From Burkholderia ubonensis (lineage in GTDB: Bacteria > Pseudomonadota > Gammaproteobacteria > Burkholderiales > Burkholderiaceae): a stretch of 64,000 nt of DNA. A model generated the notes under the pieces. The model worked only from the letters and a program-made list of their open reading frames with translations. It did not search any database and was not told the origin of the DNA. Location: assembly GCF_001718695.1 (NCBI RefSeq), contig NZ_CP013422.1, positions 186,001-250,000 on the forward strand, read 5' to 3'. Shown piece by piece: positions 27,597 through 38,100 of the stretch. A program made the translations under genes and the position numbers. Positions within the stretch are counted from its first letter, which is position 1; each line of letters starts with the position of its first letter.

Positions 27597-27713
27597 GCGG
27601 AGGGTAACGTTTTCTTCGCTGGGCACGGGATTGTGGCAGAAAAAGCCGGCGCGCAAAGCGCAAGCCGGGCGACGGCTTCGGTCATTGACGCCGCGCCCGC
27701 ATCAAACCTATAG

Positions 27714-27731
27714 TTGGAAAACGTTTTCCAA
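27714..27731. promoter_or_regulatory. LacI-family operator upstream of udh
   Basis: Perfect 18-bp palindrome TTGGAAAACGTTTTCCAA, 25 bp before the uronate dehydrogenase start codon. It matches the site at 25096 except for the central base and flanks. Confidence 0.88.
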
Positions 27732-27755
27732 TCAAGCCAGTTCCAAGGAGATTCG

Positions 27756-28592
27756 ATGAACGCCTCAACCACCGAAGCGGGCAAGCCGTTCCGGCGCCTG
27801 CTGCTGACGGGCGCGGCCGGCAATCTCGGCTGCCAGTTGCGCGGCGCGCTCGCCGACTGGGCCGACGTCGTGCGCGTCAGCGACGTCGCGCCGCTGGGCG
27901 ACGCGGCCGCGCACGAGGAGGTCCGGGTCGCCGACCTCGCGGACCGGCAGGCGGTCGCGGCGCTCGTCGACGGCGTCGACGCGATCGTGCATCTCGGCGG
28001 CATTTCGGTCGACGCGCCGTTCGACGACCTGCTCGAAGCGAACATCCGCGGCACGTACAACCTGTACGAAGCGGCGCGCAAGCACGGGGTGAAGCGGATC
28101 GTGTTCGCGAGCTCGAATCACGCGATCGGGTTTCATCCGGTGACGGAAGTGCTCGACGCCGATGCGCCGCAGCGTCCGGACAGCCTGTACGGCGTGACGA
28201 AGTGCTTCGGCGAGGCGCTGTCGCGCTACTACTTCGACCGCTTCGGCATCGAGACGGTGTGCCTGCGGATCGGCTCGTCGTTCGAAGCGCCGAAGAATCC
28301 GCGCATGCTCGTCACCTATCTCAGCTATCGCGACTTCATCGAGCTCGTGCGCTGTTCGCTGCTGACGAACCGCGTCGGGCACGTGGTCGTGTACGGCGTG
28401 TCGGACAATCCCGTCAAGTGGTGGGACAACACCAAGGCGGGCTTCCTCGGCTTCCGTCCGCGCGACAGCTCCGAGCAGTTCGCCGGGCGCTTCGCGCTCA
28501 CCGCGCCGAGCGCCGATCTCGACGATCCGGCGCAGCGTTTCCAGGGCGGCGGATTCGTCGTCGGGGAGCCGATGGAGCGCGGCGCGAACTAG
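27756..28592 (+). CDS. udh: Uronate dehydrogenase (NAD-dependent epimerase/dehydratase fold)
   Basis: 278-residue enzyme that oxidises galacturonate or glucuronate to the aldarolactone with NAD. Rossmann motif TGAAGNLG (residues 18-25), SSNHAIGFHP with the catalytic Ser, and Y145/K149 in YGVTK. Many residues match bacterial Udh (VHLGGISVDAPFDDLLEANIRGTYNLYEAAR, WWDNTKAGFLGFRPRD, RFQGGGFV). AAGGAG precedes the ATG. The LacI operator upstream and the ExuT-like gene nearby fit an oxidative uronate pathway. Confidence 0.93.
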   Translation: MNASTTEAGKPFRRLLLTGAAGNLGCQLRGALADWADVVRVSDVAPLGDAAAHEEVRVADLADRQAVAALVDGVDAIVHLGGISVDAPFDDLLEANIRGTYNLYEAARKHGVKRIVFASSNHAIGFHPVTEVLDADAPQRPDSLYGVTKCFGEALSRYYFDRFGIETVCLRIGSSFEAPKNPRMLVTYLSYRDFIELVRCSLLTNRVGHVVVYGVSDNPVKWWDNTKAGFLGFRPRDSSEQFAGRFALTAPSADLDDPAQRFQGGGFVVGEPMERGAN

Positions 28593-28612
28593 ACGCCGCG
28601 GCGGCGGCGGGT

Positions 28613-28933
28613 TCAGCGCAGGATGTCCGTCGCCTTGTGCGACGCATCCACGCCGTCGATCAGGATCAGCGGGCCGCTCGCGTGCCGCGTGCGCAGCGGC
28701 TGGATCTGCCGGTAAGCGTCGGAGTCGTACCACGCGCGCGCGGCGGCGAGATCGGGAAACGCGATCGCGATCAGATCGCCGTGCCACTCGCCTTCGCGCA
28801 CGTCGGGCCGTGCGCCATGGATCGCGAAGTGGCCGTCGAACGGCGCAAGCGTGCCGTCGATGCGTTCGAGGTATTCGACGATGTCGTCGCAGATTTGAAC
28901 GTCGTGCAGGTGGGCGATGGCGTAGGCGGTCAT
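28613..28933 (-). CDS. DUF1330-family protein
   Basis: 106-residue cytosolic protein of the ferredoxin-like alpha-beta fold, DUF1330 type: MTAYAIAHLHDVQICDDIVEYLERIDGTLAPFDGHFAIHGARPDVREGEW, then IAFPDLAAARAWYDSDAYRQIQPLRTRHASGPLILIDGV. The conserved DSDAYRQIQPLR region is visible. Function unknown for the family. Convergent with udh, 20 bp apart. Confidence 0.9.
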   Translation of the reverse strand: MTAYAIAHLHDVQICDDIVEYLERIDGTLAPFDGHFAIHGARPDVREGEWHGDLIAIAFPDLAAARAWYDSDAYRQIQPLRTRHASGPLILIDGVDASHKATDILR

Positions 28934-29255
28934 GTCGGGCTCCTTGGCGTCGATGCGATGCGTTGATCGATGACGCCATGATCGGCACGCGCGCGACGCG
29001 CGTCGATTACCTGCGACGTAAGCAAATCTGCGCGGCTGTATGCGATGCGTTCACGCGCGCTGGCGCACCGGTGGCGGCGCCGGATCGGGTGTGGAATGGG
29101 CCGCTGGCGACGATGGTCGCGGGCCGCGCGGGTGGTGCAGCCGCTGGCGGTGTAGCAGATCGCCGCGCGATGTTGAGCGCGGCGTTACCGGAAGGGGATG
29201 GCGGGCGGCGCACTAATGGCGCCGACGGTGCGTCGCTCGGGTGCGCTCACACCGC

Positions 29256-29576
29256 TCACACCGGATACGCATCGTCGACTTTGAGGTTGGCGAGGCGGAA
29301 CAGCGTGCGCAGCGTTTGCGGGTGAATGTCGCGGTGCGCGGCGAGCGACGTCAGCATGAAGTCGAGGACTTTCGCGTAGCGCAGCAGCACGAGGCAGCGC
29401 GCGAGGTCGGCGCGGCCGCGCATGTCCTCGGCGTAGCGCACCATCTCGGTCGACAGCGAGCGGGCCATCTCGAGTTCCATCTGCTGCTTTTCGGTCCATT
29501 CAGGCTGCGGCTGTTCGAGCAGCTTCGCGAGAAAGATCTGGAACGACGTATCGGACGAGTTGGGCAGCGTATCCAT
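29256..29576 (-). CDS. Conserved hypothetical protein
   Basis: 106-residue, largely helical cytosolic protein (MDTLPNSSDTSFQIFLAKLLEQPQPEWTEKQQMELEMARSLSTEMVRYAEDMRGRADLARCL). The ATG at 29576 is the first start that gives a balanced composition; the frame remains open upstream but becomes Arg/Pro-rich and implausible. I do not recognise a named domain. Monocistronic by position. Confidence 0.6.
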   Translation of the reverse strand: MDTLPNSSDTSFQIFLAKLLEQPQPEWTEKQQMELEMARSLSTEMVRYAEDMRGRADLARCLVLLRYAKVLDFMLTSLAAHRDIHPQTLRTLFRLANLKVDDAYPV

Positions 29577-30439
29577 GAAATGCCTCGCAACTGGCGTGGA
29601 TCGTTCGGGCTTGGCCTGAACCGGGTTCGTATATGCGCCGCTCGGCGGCGCGGCTGTTGCTGCAACGAATGCAGGTTCCGTACCAGCAACGCGATCCACT
29701 TGCCCGGCCGGTCGCGCGCGGCGCGCCGCGATGGCTGCTGTGGCGCGTCGGGACTGGCTCGCGCGGGATGTCGCGGCGTCCGGCGGACGGTCGTGTATGG
29801 TGGCGTGCGGCACGGAAAACTCGTCCGGACCGATGAAATGCTTCACCGATGTAACGTAACGCCATGGTGACGCCAGTCGCATTTTCGGGCGCGGACGCGG
29901 TGGTGTCGAGGCGTGTGCGCGGGAGGTGCGCCGGGCGGGGGTGTGCGCGGTGGGGGCGGTTGCGTGGGGTACTCGATACGGGCGTCGGTCCAAGCACGCG
30001 ATTGCGTGCGGTGCGCACCGGACGTTTCATCGGTGAGACGTCCTGCCGTTGCCAGGAGTTCGTGTCTGACATGCGTTGAACTTCGGGCCTCAGACCTCTG
30101 GCCGACGTTCGAGCGCTCGGGGTAAACCAGCGCGGGCTGCGTCATCGCGCACTCCAACCGTGCCGGGATGCGGTGCGCTTCCCAACTATGTTGCGCGGGG
30201 CGGCTCCCCTCTGCGTCAACGCAGCGACCTCCGATCGGAAGCGACCGTACGGGCGCCGATCTTGTGGCGCTGCATCTGCAACCGCTCGACGGTCGTGAGC
30301 GCGTAGCGTTCAGCGGCGGGCGATGCCTCGACGCCGTATGCCTCAGCCGGAAACCGGAAATCCTTTGCCCGCGCGCACACGCATATCAGCCGCGCGTCCC
30401 AATTCGACACGCGATCACCATGCAGGGCGGTCTCAAGAA
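29577..30439. other. Gene-poor region left of the IS30 element
   Basis: About 860 bp with only short, composition-skewed reading frames on both strands. No family pattern, RNA gene or operator recognised. It lies at the border between core genes and the IS30/CDI island and may contain decayed sequence. Confidence 0.4.
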
Positions 30440-31459
30440 TCAAGTGCAACGTTTAGCCAACCCGGTGGCAGCCAATTCCATCGCCATGGCCTCTTCGGGG
30501 GTTTTCCAGTTGAGGGTTTGACGAGGGCGTCCGTTCATCAGCTTGGCAATATCGTTCAACTGCATCTGGGTCACGCCTGACAGGTCCATTCCTTTGGGTA
30601 GAAACTGGCGCAGCAGGCCGTTGGTATTTTCGTTGCTGCCTCGTTGCCAAGGCGCGTAGGGATCCGCGAACCAGATATCCAGATTCAATCGTTCAGCCAG
30701 CTCGACATGACAGGTCATTTCCGATCCGCGATCGTAGGTCAGGCTTTCCCGCAGAAAGGCCGGCAGCTTCTTCATCTGGCGCGTGAAGCCTTCCAGTGCA
30801 TCCTCGGCCGTGCAGCCATCCATGCGGCACAGCACCACGAAGCGCGTCTTGCGCTCGACCAGTGTGCCGACGCAGGAACGATTGAAGGCCCCCTTGATGA
30901 GATCGCCTTCCCAATGACCGGGCCATTGGCGCGTTTCGATTGCCTCGGGCCGATGGACGATGCGAAGTTCTTCCGGCACAAAGCTCTTGCGGGCCAGCGT
31001 CTTGCGTGCGTTGCCACGCACCGGTTTCTCCTGACGCAGGGCCTCAATCATGGCCTGCTTCAAGCCGCCGCGGGGATGGGTATAAATCGCCGCGTAGATC
31101 GTTTCGTGGCTGACTCGTTGCTCGGGGTTGTCTGGATGCATCTCGCGAAGTCTCGCAGCAATTTGCTGCGGCGACCAGCACCGATAAACCAGATCGTGAT
31201 GCACCCGCCAGTACAGCGTGCTTCCTGCTGCCAGTTTCGCCTGACGCCGACTTCGCTCGCGGCGCGTCCGATAGGCTCTGGCCGCGCTTGTGGCGTCATA
31301 GCAGCGAGGCGCTTCCGTACGATTGCGCGCCAGTTCTCGTGTGATCGTCGACGCGCTGCGGCCAAGCAGCCTTGCAATCGCTCTGACGCTCGTGTTCCGG
31401 GCCTTCTCGATCATGATCACCGCGCGCTCTTCGGCGCTCAGATGCTTGTAATTCGTCAT
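30440..31459 (-). CDS. IS30-family transposase
   Basis: 339-residue DDE transposase. N-terminal helix-turn-helix typical for IS30 (YKHLSAEERAVIMIEKARNTSVRAIARLLGRSASTITREL), then the catalytic core: GHWEGDLIKGA (first Asp), TYDRGSEM (second Asp) and WQRGSNENTNGLLRQFLPKG (Glu). All residues are in place and the frame is intact, so the element could be active. Confidence 0.95.
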   Translation of the reverse strand: MTNYKHLSAEERAVIMIEKARNTSVRAIARLLGRSASTITRELARNRTEAPRCYDATSAARAYRTRRERSRRQAKLAAGSTLYWRVHHDLVYRCWSPQQIAARLREMHPDNPEQRVSHETIYAAIYTHPRGGLKQAMIEALRQEKPVRGNARKTLARKSFVPEELRIVHRPEAIETRQWPGHWEGDLIKGAFNRSCVGTLVERKTRFVVLCRMDGCTAEDALEGFTRQMKKLPAFLRESLTYDRGSEMTCHVELAERLNLDIWFADPYAPWQRGSNENTNGLLRQFLPKGMDLSGVTQMQLNDIAKLMNGRPRQTLNWKTPEEAMAMELAATGLAKRCT

Positions 31460-31496
31460 CGCAACACCCTATCTCATCAAAGGTGTTGCACTTGAA
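30440..31496 (-). mobile_element. IS30-family insertion sequence
   Basis: About 1,057 bp bounded by inverted TCAAGTGCAAC ends (30440-30450 on the left; its complement at 31486-31496 on the right), containing one transposase gene. The left inverted repeat overlaps the transposase stop codon. Target duplication could not be recognised with confidence. It sits 635 bp before the CDI locus. Confidence 0.85.
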
Positions 31497-32130
31497 GCTA
31501 GAGTCTAAGGAGTGCCTGGTTTCTTCATATCGATGCGCTGTTGCGAATTGGAGACGCGAGTCGTAGAGCAAGTTGAAGCGGCCACCGCAATTCGCGATCG
31601 GACTTGCTAGTTGTTTTAAATGTCAATTGGCTTATTTTGAGATGGTGACGACTCAATGGTCACGCGACTAGTCGCGAGTAACGTTGTACGAGTGAGCGGC
31701 CATTGAAAATATTCCGTTGAGTCGGATCGGGTGACGATTCGGGTTGACTGAATGGTGAGTGCCGGCCACTCGATACGGATTTATATCAATCGCTGGTCGA
31801 TTATAAAAATATTTCGGAATGTCAATTCCGCATCCGCGTTTCGAGCGGAAGGCGGTCGATATGGTGCGTCCCGCACGGCATCTTCCACGCTGTCGACGAT
31901 CACGCGCGCGGCGGCGTGCAATTTATTAGTCGATGACTTGCAATCTCTGACACTGTGAATGCGGACCTTTCGATAGATTTCGGCGTGAGTGGCCGCCATT
32001 CGATCGCGATCACACGTTGCGACGTGCAGACAAACTCAGACAGCGTTGCTTTCGGAATCGGAGAGCGTCTCTGTACTCGTGGGGGCTTCCCGATCGATTT
32101 TCTCCATGTCTAGAAGCGTTTGCCGTATCC
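31497..32130. other. Upstream region of the CDI gene bcpA
   Basis: About 635 bp, richer in A/T than the surrounding genome (for example 31600-31840), without a supported gene. It should contain the bcpA promoter. No operator could be assigned. Confidence 0.5.
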
Positions 32131-35100
32131 ATGAACAAGAACCAATATCGTCTGGTATTCAGCCGCGTGCGCGGCATGCTCGTTGCAGTCGAGGAAACGG
32201 CTCACGCGACGGGGAAAGTCACCAAGGGTGAAGCGTCGCGCGCCGTTGGCGATCGCGTGGCGAGCGCGTCGGCGAGCTTTGCCTTGCGCCATGCTGCATT
32301 CGCGGTGCTGGTCGCGGCCGGGATCACGCCGATGTGGGCAAATGCGCAGGTCGTGGGCGCGGGCGCGAACGCGCCGTCGGTCATCCAGACGCAAAACGGT
32401 CTCCAACAGGTCAACATCACGAAGCCGTCCGGTGCGGGCGTGTCGTTGAATACCTATTCGCAGTTCGATGTGCCCAAACCCGGCGTGATCGTCAACAACT
32501 CGCCTACGCTGACGAATACGCAGCAGGCGGGCTACATCAACGGCAACCCGAATCTCGGCCCGAACGGTTCGGCCAGGATCATCGTCAACCAGGTCAACAG
32601 CCCGAACCCGTCGCAACTGAGGGGTTTCGTCGAGATCGCCGGCCAGCGTGCGGAGATGATCATTTCCAATCCGTCGGGACTGGTCGTGGATGGTGGCGGC
32701 TTCATCAATACCTCGCGTGCAATCCTGACCACCGGCACGCCGAACCTGAATCCGGACGGATCACTGGCGGGTTTCAGTGTGACGCGCGGCCTCATCGCGG
32801 TACAGGGCGCGGGCCTGAATGCCACGAACGTGGATCAGGTCGACCTGATTTCCCGTGCCGTGCAGGCGAACGCGGCAATGTATGCGAAAAACCTGAACGT
32901 CGTCGCGGGTGCGAATCAGGTCAATCACGACACCCTCGAGGCGACCCGCATTCAGGGCGATGGTGCGGCGCCTGCGGTTGCGATCGACGTCGCGCAATTG
33001 GGCGGCATGTACAGCAATCGCATCCTGTTGGTCGGCACCGAGGGCGGCGTCGGAGTCCGAAACGCCGGGACGATCGCGGCGGACGCGATGGGGCTGACGT
33101 TGACTACCGACGGGCGGCTGATTCAGTCGGGCAAGGTTTCGTCGGCCGGGAACGCCGCCATTTCTGCTGCAGGCGGAGTCGAGAACAGCGGCACCACCTA
33201 CGGCCAGCAGTCGGTGTCGGTGAATACCGGTGCGGACGTCGTCAATACCGGTACGCTGGCTGCGCAACATCACGTCGGCGTGACCGCGGGCTCGCTGAAT
33301 TCGACCGGGTTGCTCGGCGCAGGCGTGAACAGCGACGGTTCCGTGACGCAAACCGGCGACCTGCAACTCGCGACGACGGGCCAGCTCAATGCGACCGGCA
33401 AGAACGTTGCGGGCGGCAACGTGAGCGCGAAAGGCTACGGCGTGAACCTCGCGGGCAGCACGACGGCCGCGAACGGCGATCTTTCGCTCACGGCCACGGC
33501 CGGCGACGTCAACTTCACGAACGCGACGGCGAGCGCCCAAGGGGCCATCACGGCGAATGCCGCAGGCACGGTCATCAATGATCGAGGCAACCTGACGAGC
33601 GGCGGTGCAACGAGCCTGACGGGCAACGACGTGTCGAACCGGAACGGCGCGGTGTCGTCGCAAGGGCCGCTGTCGGTGACGGCCGCCGACCAGATCGCGA
33701 ACCAGTCCGGCGTATTCGTTTCGCAGAGCACGATGGCGCTGCGCGGCAGCACGGTCGCGAACAACCAAGGTACGGTCCAGAGCGCTGGTCGTGCCACGGT
33801 CGATGCAATCACGATCGACAATACGGCCGGCCGCATTACGTCGCTCAATAGCGACGGGATGGTGTTGACCGCGACGGGCCAACTCACGAATGCGGCAGGT
33901 ACGACGGCGGCCGGCGCGCAAGGTGGCGTGATCGGCGGCAACGGCGACGTGACGGTGCAAGGCGGGGCGATCGCCAACCACGCGACGATCACGTCCAATA
34001 CGAATTTGCACGTGGCCGGCCAGTCGATCGACAACGGCAGCGGGTCCTTGCAGGCCGCGCAGAACGTGGCGGTCGACGCCGCTGCGCACCTGGCCAACAG
34101 CGGCGGCACGATCATGGGCCAAACCGCCGCGTTGAACGGCACTACGCTCGACAACAGCTCAGGCACCGTGCAAGCCCAACAGGTCGCGTTGACCGGTACC
34201 AGTCTCGTCAATCGCGGCGGCACGATCACGCAGATCGGCACCGGCACGATGGCCGTCAATGTATCGGGCACGCTCGACAATTCGAGTGGCGGCACGCTGC
34301 AGACGAACGGCACAGACGTCACGCTGGCCCCTGCTGCGCTGGTCAACGATGGTGGCACGATCGTCCACGCCGGCACGGGTACGCTGACGTTGGGCAACGG
34401 TGCGGGTTCGGTGTCGAACGTCGGCGGCGCGATTGCCAGCAATGGACATATCGCGGCGCAAAGCGGCTCGCTGAACAACACCTCGGGTTCCATCAACGCG
34501 CAAAGCGGGCTGATCGCGGTGGTTGGCGGCACGCTGAACAATACCAACGGCAAGCTGCTGTCCAACACGGAGCTCGGCTCGACGAGCGGCACGTTGACGA
34601 ACGATGGCGGCCAGATCGATGCGAGTACGAACGCGACGATCCATACGGGCTCGATGACGAACCAGGGCGGCTCGATCGTCGCGCCGAATCTGTCGGTTAC
34701 GGCCGACGCGACGCTCGACAATAGCGGTGGACAGCTCACAGCCAATCAGCTCGCACTGAGCACGCCGAATCTGACGAACCACGGCGGTACGATCACGCAG
34801 TACGGGGCGTCGGCGATGGGCCTCAACGTCAGCGGCACGCTCGACAACTCGGCCGCCGGCGTGGTCCAGACCAACAGCACGGACCTGACGCTCGCTCCCG
34901 CGCAATTGAACAACGCTGGCGGAACGATTACGCATGCCGGCGCGGGTACGCTGACGATTGAACCAGGCAGCGGTGCAGGTGCAGTGAACAACGCGGGCGG
35001 CACCGTTGTCACCAAGGGCAATGCAGTCGTCGGCGCGAGCGGCTGGGACAATACGAGCGGCATCTTCGCGGCACAGGGCGACATCGCCGCGACGATCGCG

Positions 35101-38100
35101 GGCGACGTGAACAACGCACAAGGGCTGGTGCGTGCGGGCGCGTCTCTGTCGTTAACGAACGGCGGCGCGCTGGTGAATCAGGGCGGGCATATTCAGGCCG
35201 GCCAGACCGTGGCAGGCGACACGAGCACGCTGCGCATCCAGTCCGCGTCGATCGACAACGCCGACGGGTCGATCGCCGACCTTGGCGCCGGCCAAATGAC
35301 CGTGCAGGGCGGCAGCCAGATCACCAACAGCAACGCCGGTGGTGTGTCGGGGATGGGTGCGATCACCGGTAACGGTGACGTGATGGTGAACGCTGCGTCG
35401 ATTTCCAACACGCAAGGTGGCCAGCTGAGCGGCGCCTCGCTGCATGTTCAGGGGACGACCTTGGACAACAGCGGCGGGAAAATCGGCAGCGTTGCGAATT
35501 CGAGCGGCAACGTAGACGTGACGGCGAGCGCCGCAATCACGAATACGAACGGGCAAATCAGCTCCACGCACGACCTGACGGTGACAGCGCCGACGCTGCA
35601 AGGTGGCGGTACCTATAGCGCGGCCCACGATGCGAGCGTCAATTTGCAGGGCGATTTCTCGGTGACGCCCGACTATCAGTTCAACGTCGGCCATGATCTT
35701 GCGTTTGCGTTGCCCGGTACGTTCGACAACAGCGGCAACGTGCAGTCGGTCAACGATCTGAGCGTCAATGCCGGCAACATCGTCAACTCCGGCGCACTGT
35801 CAGCCGGCGGTTTGCTGCATACGCAATCGAGCAATCTGTCCAATACCGGGTCGCTGGTGGGAGGGAGCGTCTCGCTCAACGCAACCGGCACGGTGTCGAA
35901 CGTTGGGCCGACGGCGTTGATTGGCGCATCGGATAGTAACGGCAAGCTTGAAATTCTCGCGCACGACATCGAAAACCGTGACGACGCGACGGCGACCGAC
36001 TCGATGCCGACGACGGCGATTTTCGGGATGGGTAAGGTTGTACTCGCGGGCGGCAAGGACGCGAGCGGCAATTACACGAATGCGGCACTCGTCAATAACT
36101 CGTCGGCTTTGATCCAGTCCGGCAGTGATATGGAACTGCACGCCGACAAGGTGACGAGCACGCGTCGCGTGATGAGCACGACGGGAAGCACGAGTAACGT
36201 CGATCCGGCGGTACTTGCGCAATACGGCATTAGCCTGTCAGGTTGCGCATCGTACTTCGCGGTGAATTGCGCGGGAGGGGGACAGATGATCGCCGGTCTC
36301 CGGTCCGACAACATCACACCGGCCGAAACGGCCGCGTTGATCAAACAGCCGGGCGGCATGTATATCGAGCCGCCGCACGGCGGTCAATGGAACAGCAGCT
36401 ATCAGTACACAACCTATACCGGCACAGCCGTTGCGAACATGGTCACGGCATTGAGTCCGGCCGCGCAGATTGTGTCGGGCGGCAAGATCGATGCATCATC
36501 GACCGGTACCCTGCAAAACTACTGGAGCAGCATCACGGCCGTTGGCAATCTCACCATGCCGCAGCACTATGACAGTGACGGTTGGGCAGCGACGGGCCAG
36601 CAGGCACCGACCGTGACGGTGACGTACTCGGGACAGTATCACTACAACAACTACGACAACTCTGAGCACAACTGGCAGTTGCCGTTTGGCGATGCCACGT
36701 TCGTGACGGGCCATCCGGGCGGCTATACCCAAGTCGCGCCAGCAGACGTCAAGCAATACAAGCTGCCAGGCTACGATTCGACGTTGGGTTCGAACGGCAC
36801 GATCTCCGGCACGGGCGTGAGCATCAATAACACGGCCGCAAACGCGTCGATTCCGTCGCTCGGTCTGCTGCCCGGTCAATCCGTCCCCGGTCTGATGATT
36901 GGTGGGCTGAGCGGAAGCGCGAGCGGCACGAAGTCGGGCGCTTCGGCCGTGCATGGTGGGGTGATCACGGTCTCGCCGGTCATCGCCAGCGCGACCGCGC
37001 TGAATGTGCTGAACAACCTGACGATTCCGCAGGGCGGACTGTTCAAGCCGACCACCGCGCCGAATGCGAACTACGTGATCGAGACGAACCCGGCGTTCAC
37101 GAACCAGAAGAATTTCATTTCGAGCGACTACTTCTTCGGTCAGCTCGGCGTCGACCTCACGCATATTCCGAAGCGCCTCGGCGACGGCTTCTACGAGCAG
37201 CAGCTCGTGCGTAATCAGGTCACTTCGCTGACCGGCCGTGCGGTATTGGGTCCGTACACGGATCTTCAGACGATGTATCAGCAGTTGATGGCGGCGGGTG
37301 CATCGTTGGAGAAGACGCTTAATCTCTCGCTGGGCGCGAGCCTGTCGGCCGAGCAGGTGTCGACGCTGACCAGCAACGTGATCATGATGGAAACGCGGGT
37401 GGTCGACGGGCAATCGGTACTCGTGCCGGTCGTGTATCTCGCGAAGGCGAGCCAGCAGAATGTCAACGGTCCGCTGATTACCGCGACCGACATCGATTTG
37501 AAGGACGCGCAGAACTTCACGAATAGCGGCACCGTGAAGGCGGACAACACGCTGGCGATCCAGGGCAAGCAGATTGACAACGCGTTCGGCGCGTTGCAGA
37601 GTGGTGGGCTCATGTCGTTGACGACGACTGGCAATGTCGATTTGACGTCGGCGAAGGTCAAGGCCGGAAGCCTGTATCTGAATGCCGGTGGCGACCTGAT
37701 TCTCGATTCCGCCGTGAAAAGCGACACCCGGGTGAGTCGCGATGGCGCAACGAGTGTGACGACGACGCTCGGGCCGATTGCTCAGCTCGACGTCAAGGGC
37801 GATGCGGGAATCATGACAGGTGGCAATGTCGAGCAGCATGCGGGCGCGCTGACGGTCGGCGGCAATCTCGGCATGCTGATTGGGGGAAACTACGACCTCG
37901 GTACGCAGCAAGTCGGCGAGCAAAAGATCGTGCAGCGCGCAAACGGCGTGTCGAACACCGACATCAATGGCGTGGTTGGTAGCGCTGTGAATGTCGGCGG
38001 CGTGTCGATGATCGGAGTGAATGGGGATCTGACCGCGAGCGGCGCGCAAATCAACCTGGGCAACGGCGGAACGATCGCGGCCAAGGGCAATATCACGCTC

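Noticed and set aside
29577..30439. Coding remnants left of the IS30 element
   Set aside because: Several 60-110 codon frames overlap on both strands with Arg/Pro-rich composition; no family could be recognised.
30430..31500. Target-site duplication for the IS30 element
   Set aside because: Bases flanking the two ends (AA/AG) do not give a convincing 2-3 bp direct repeat, so none is claimed.
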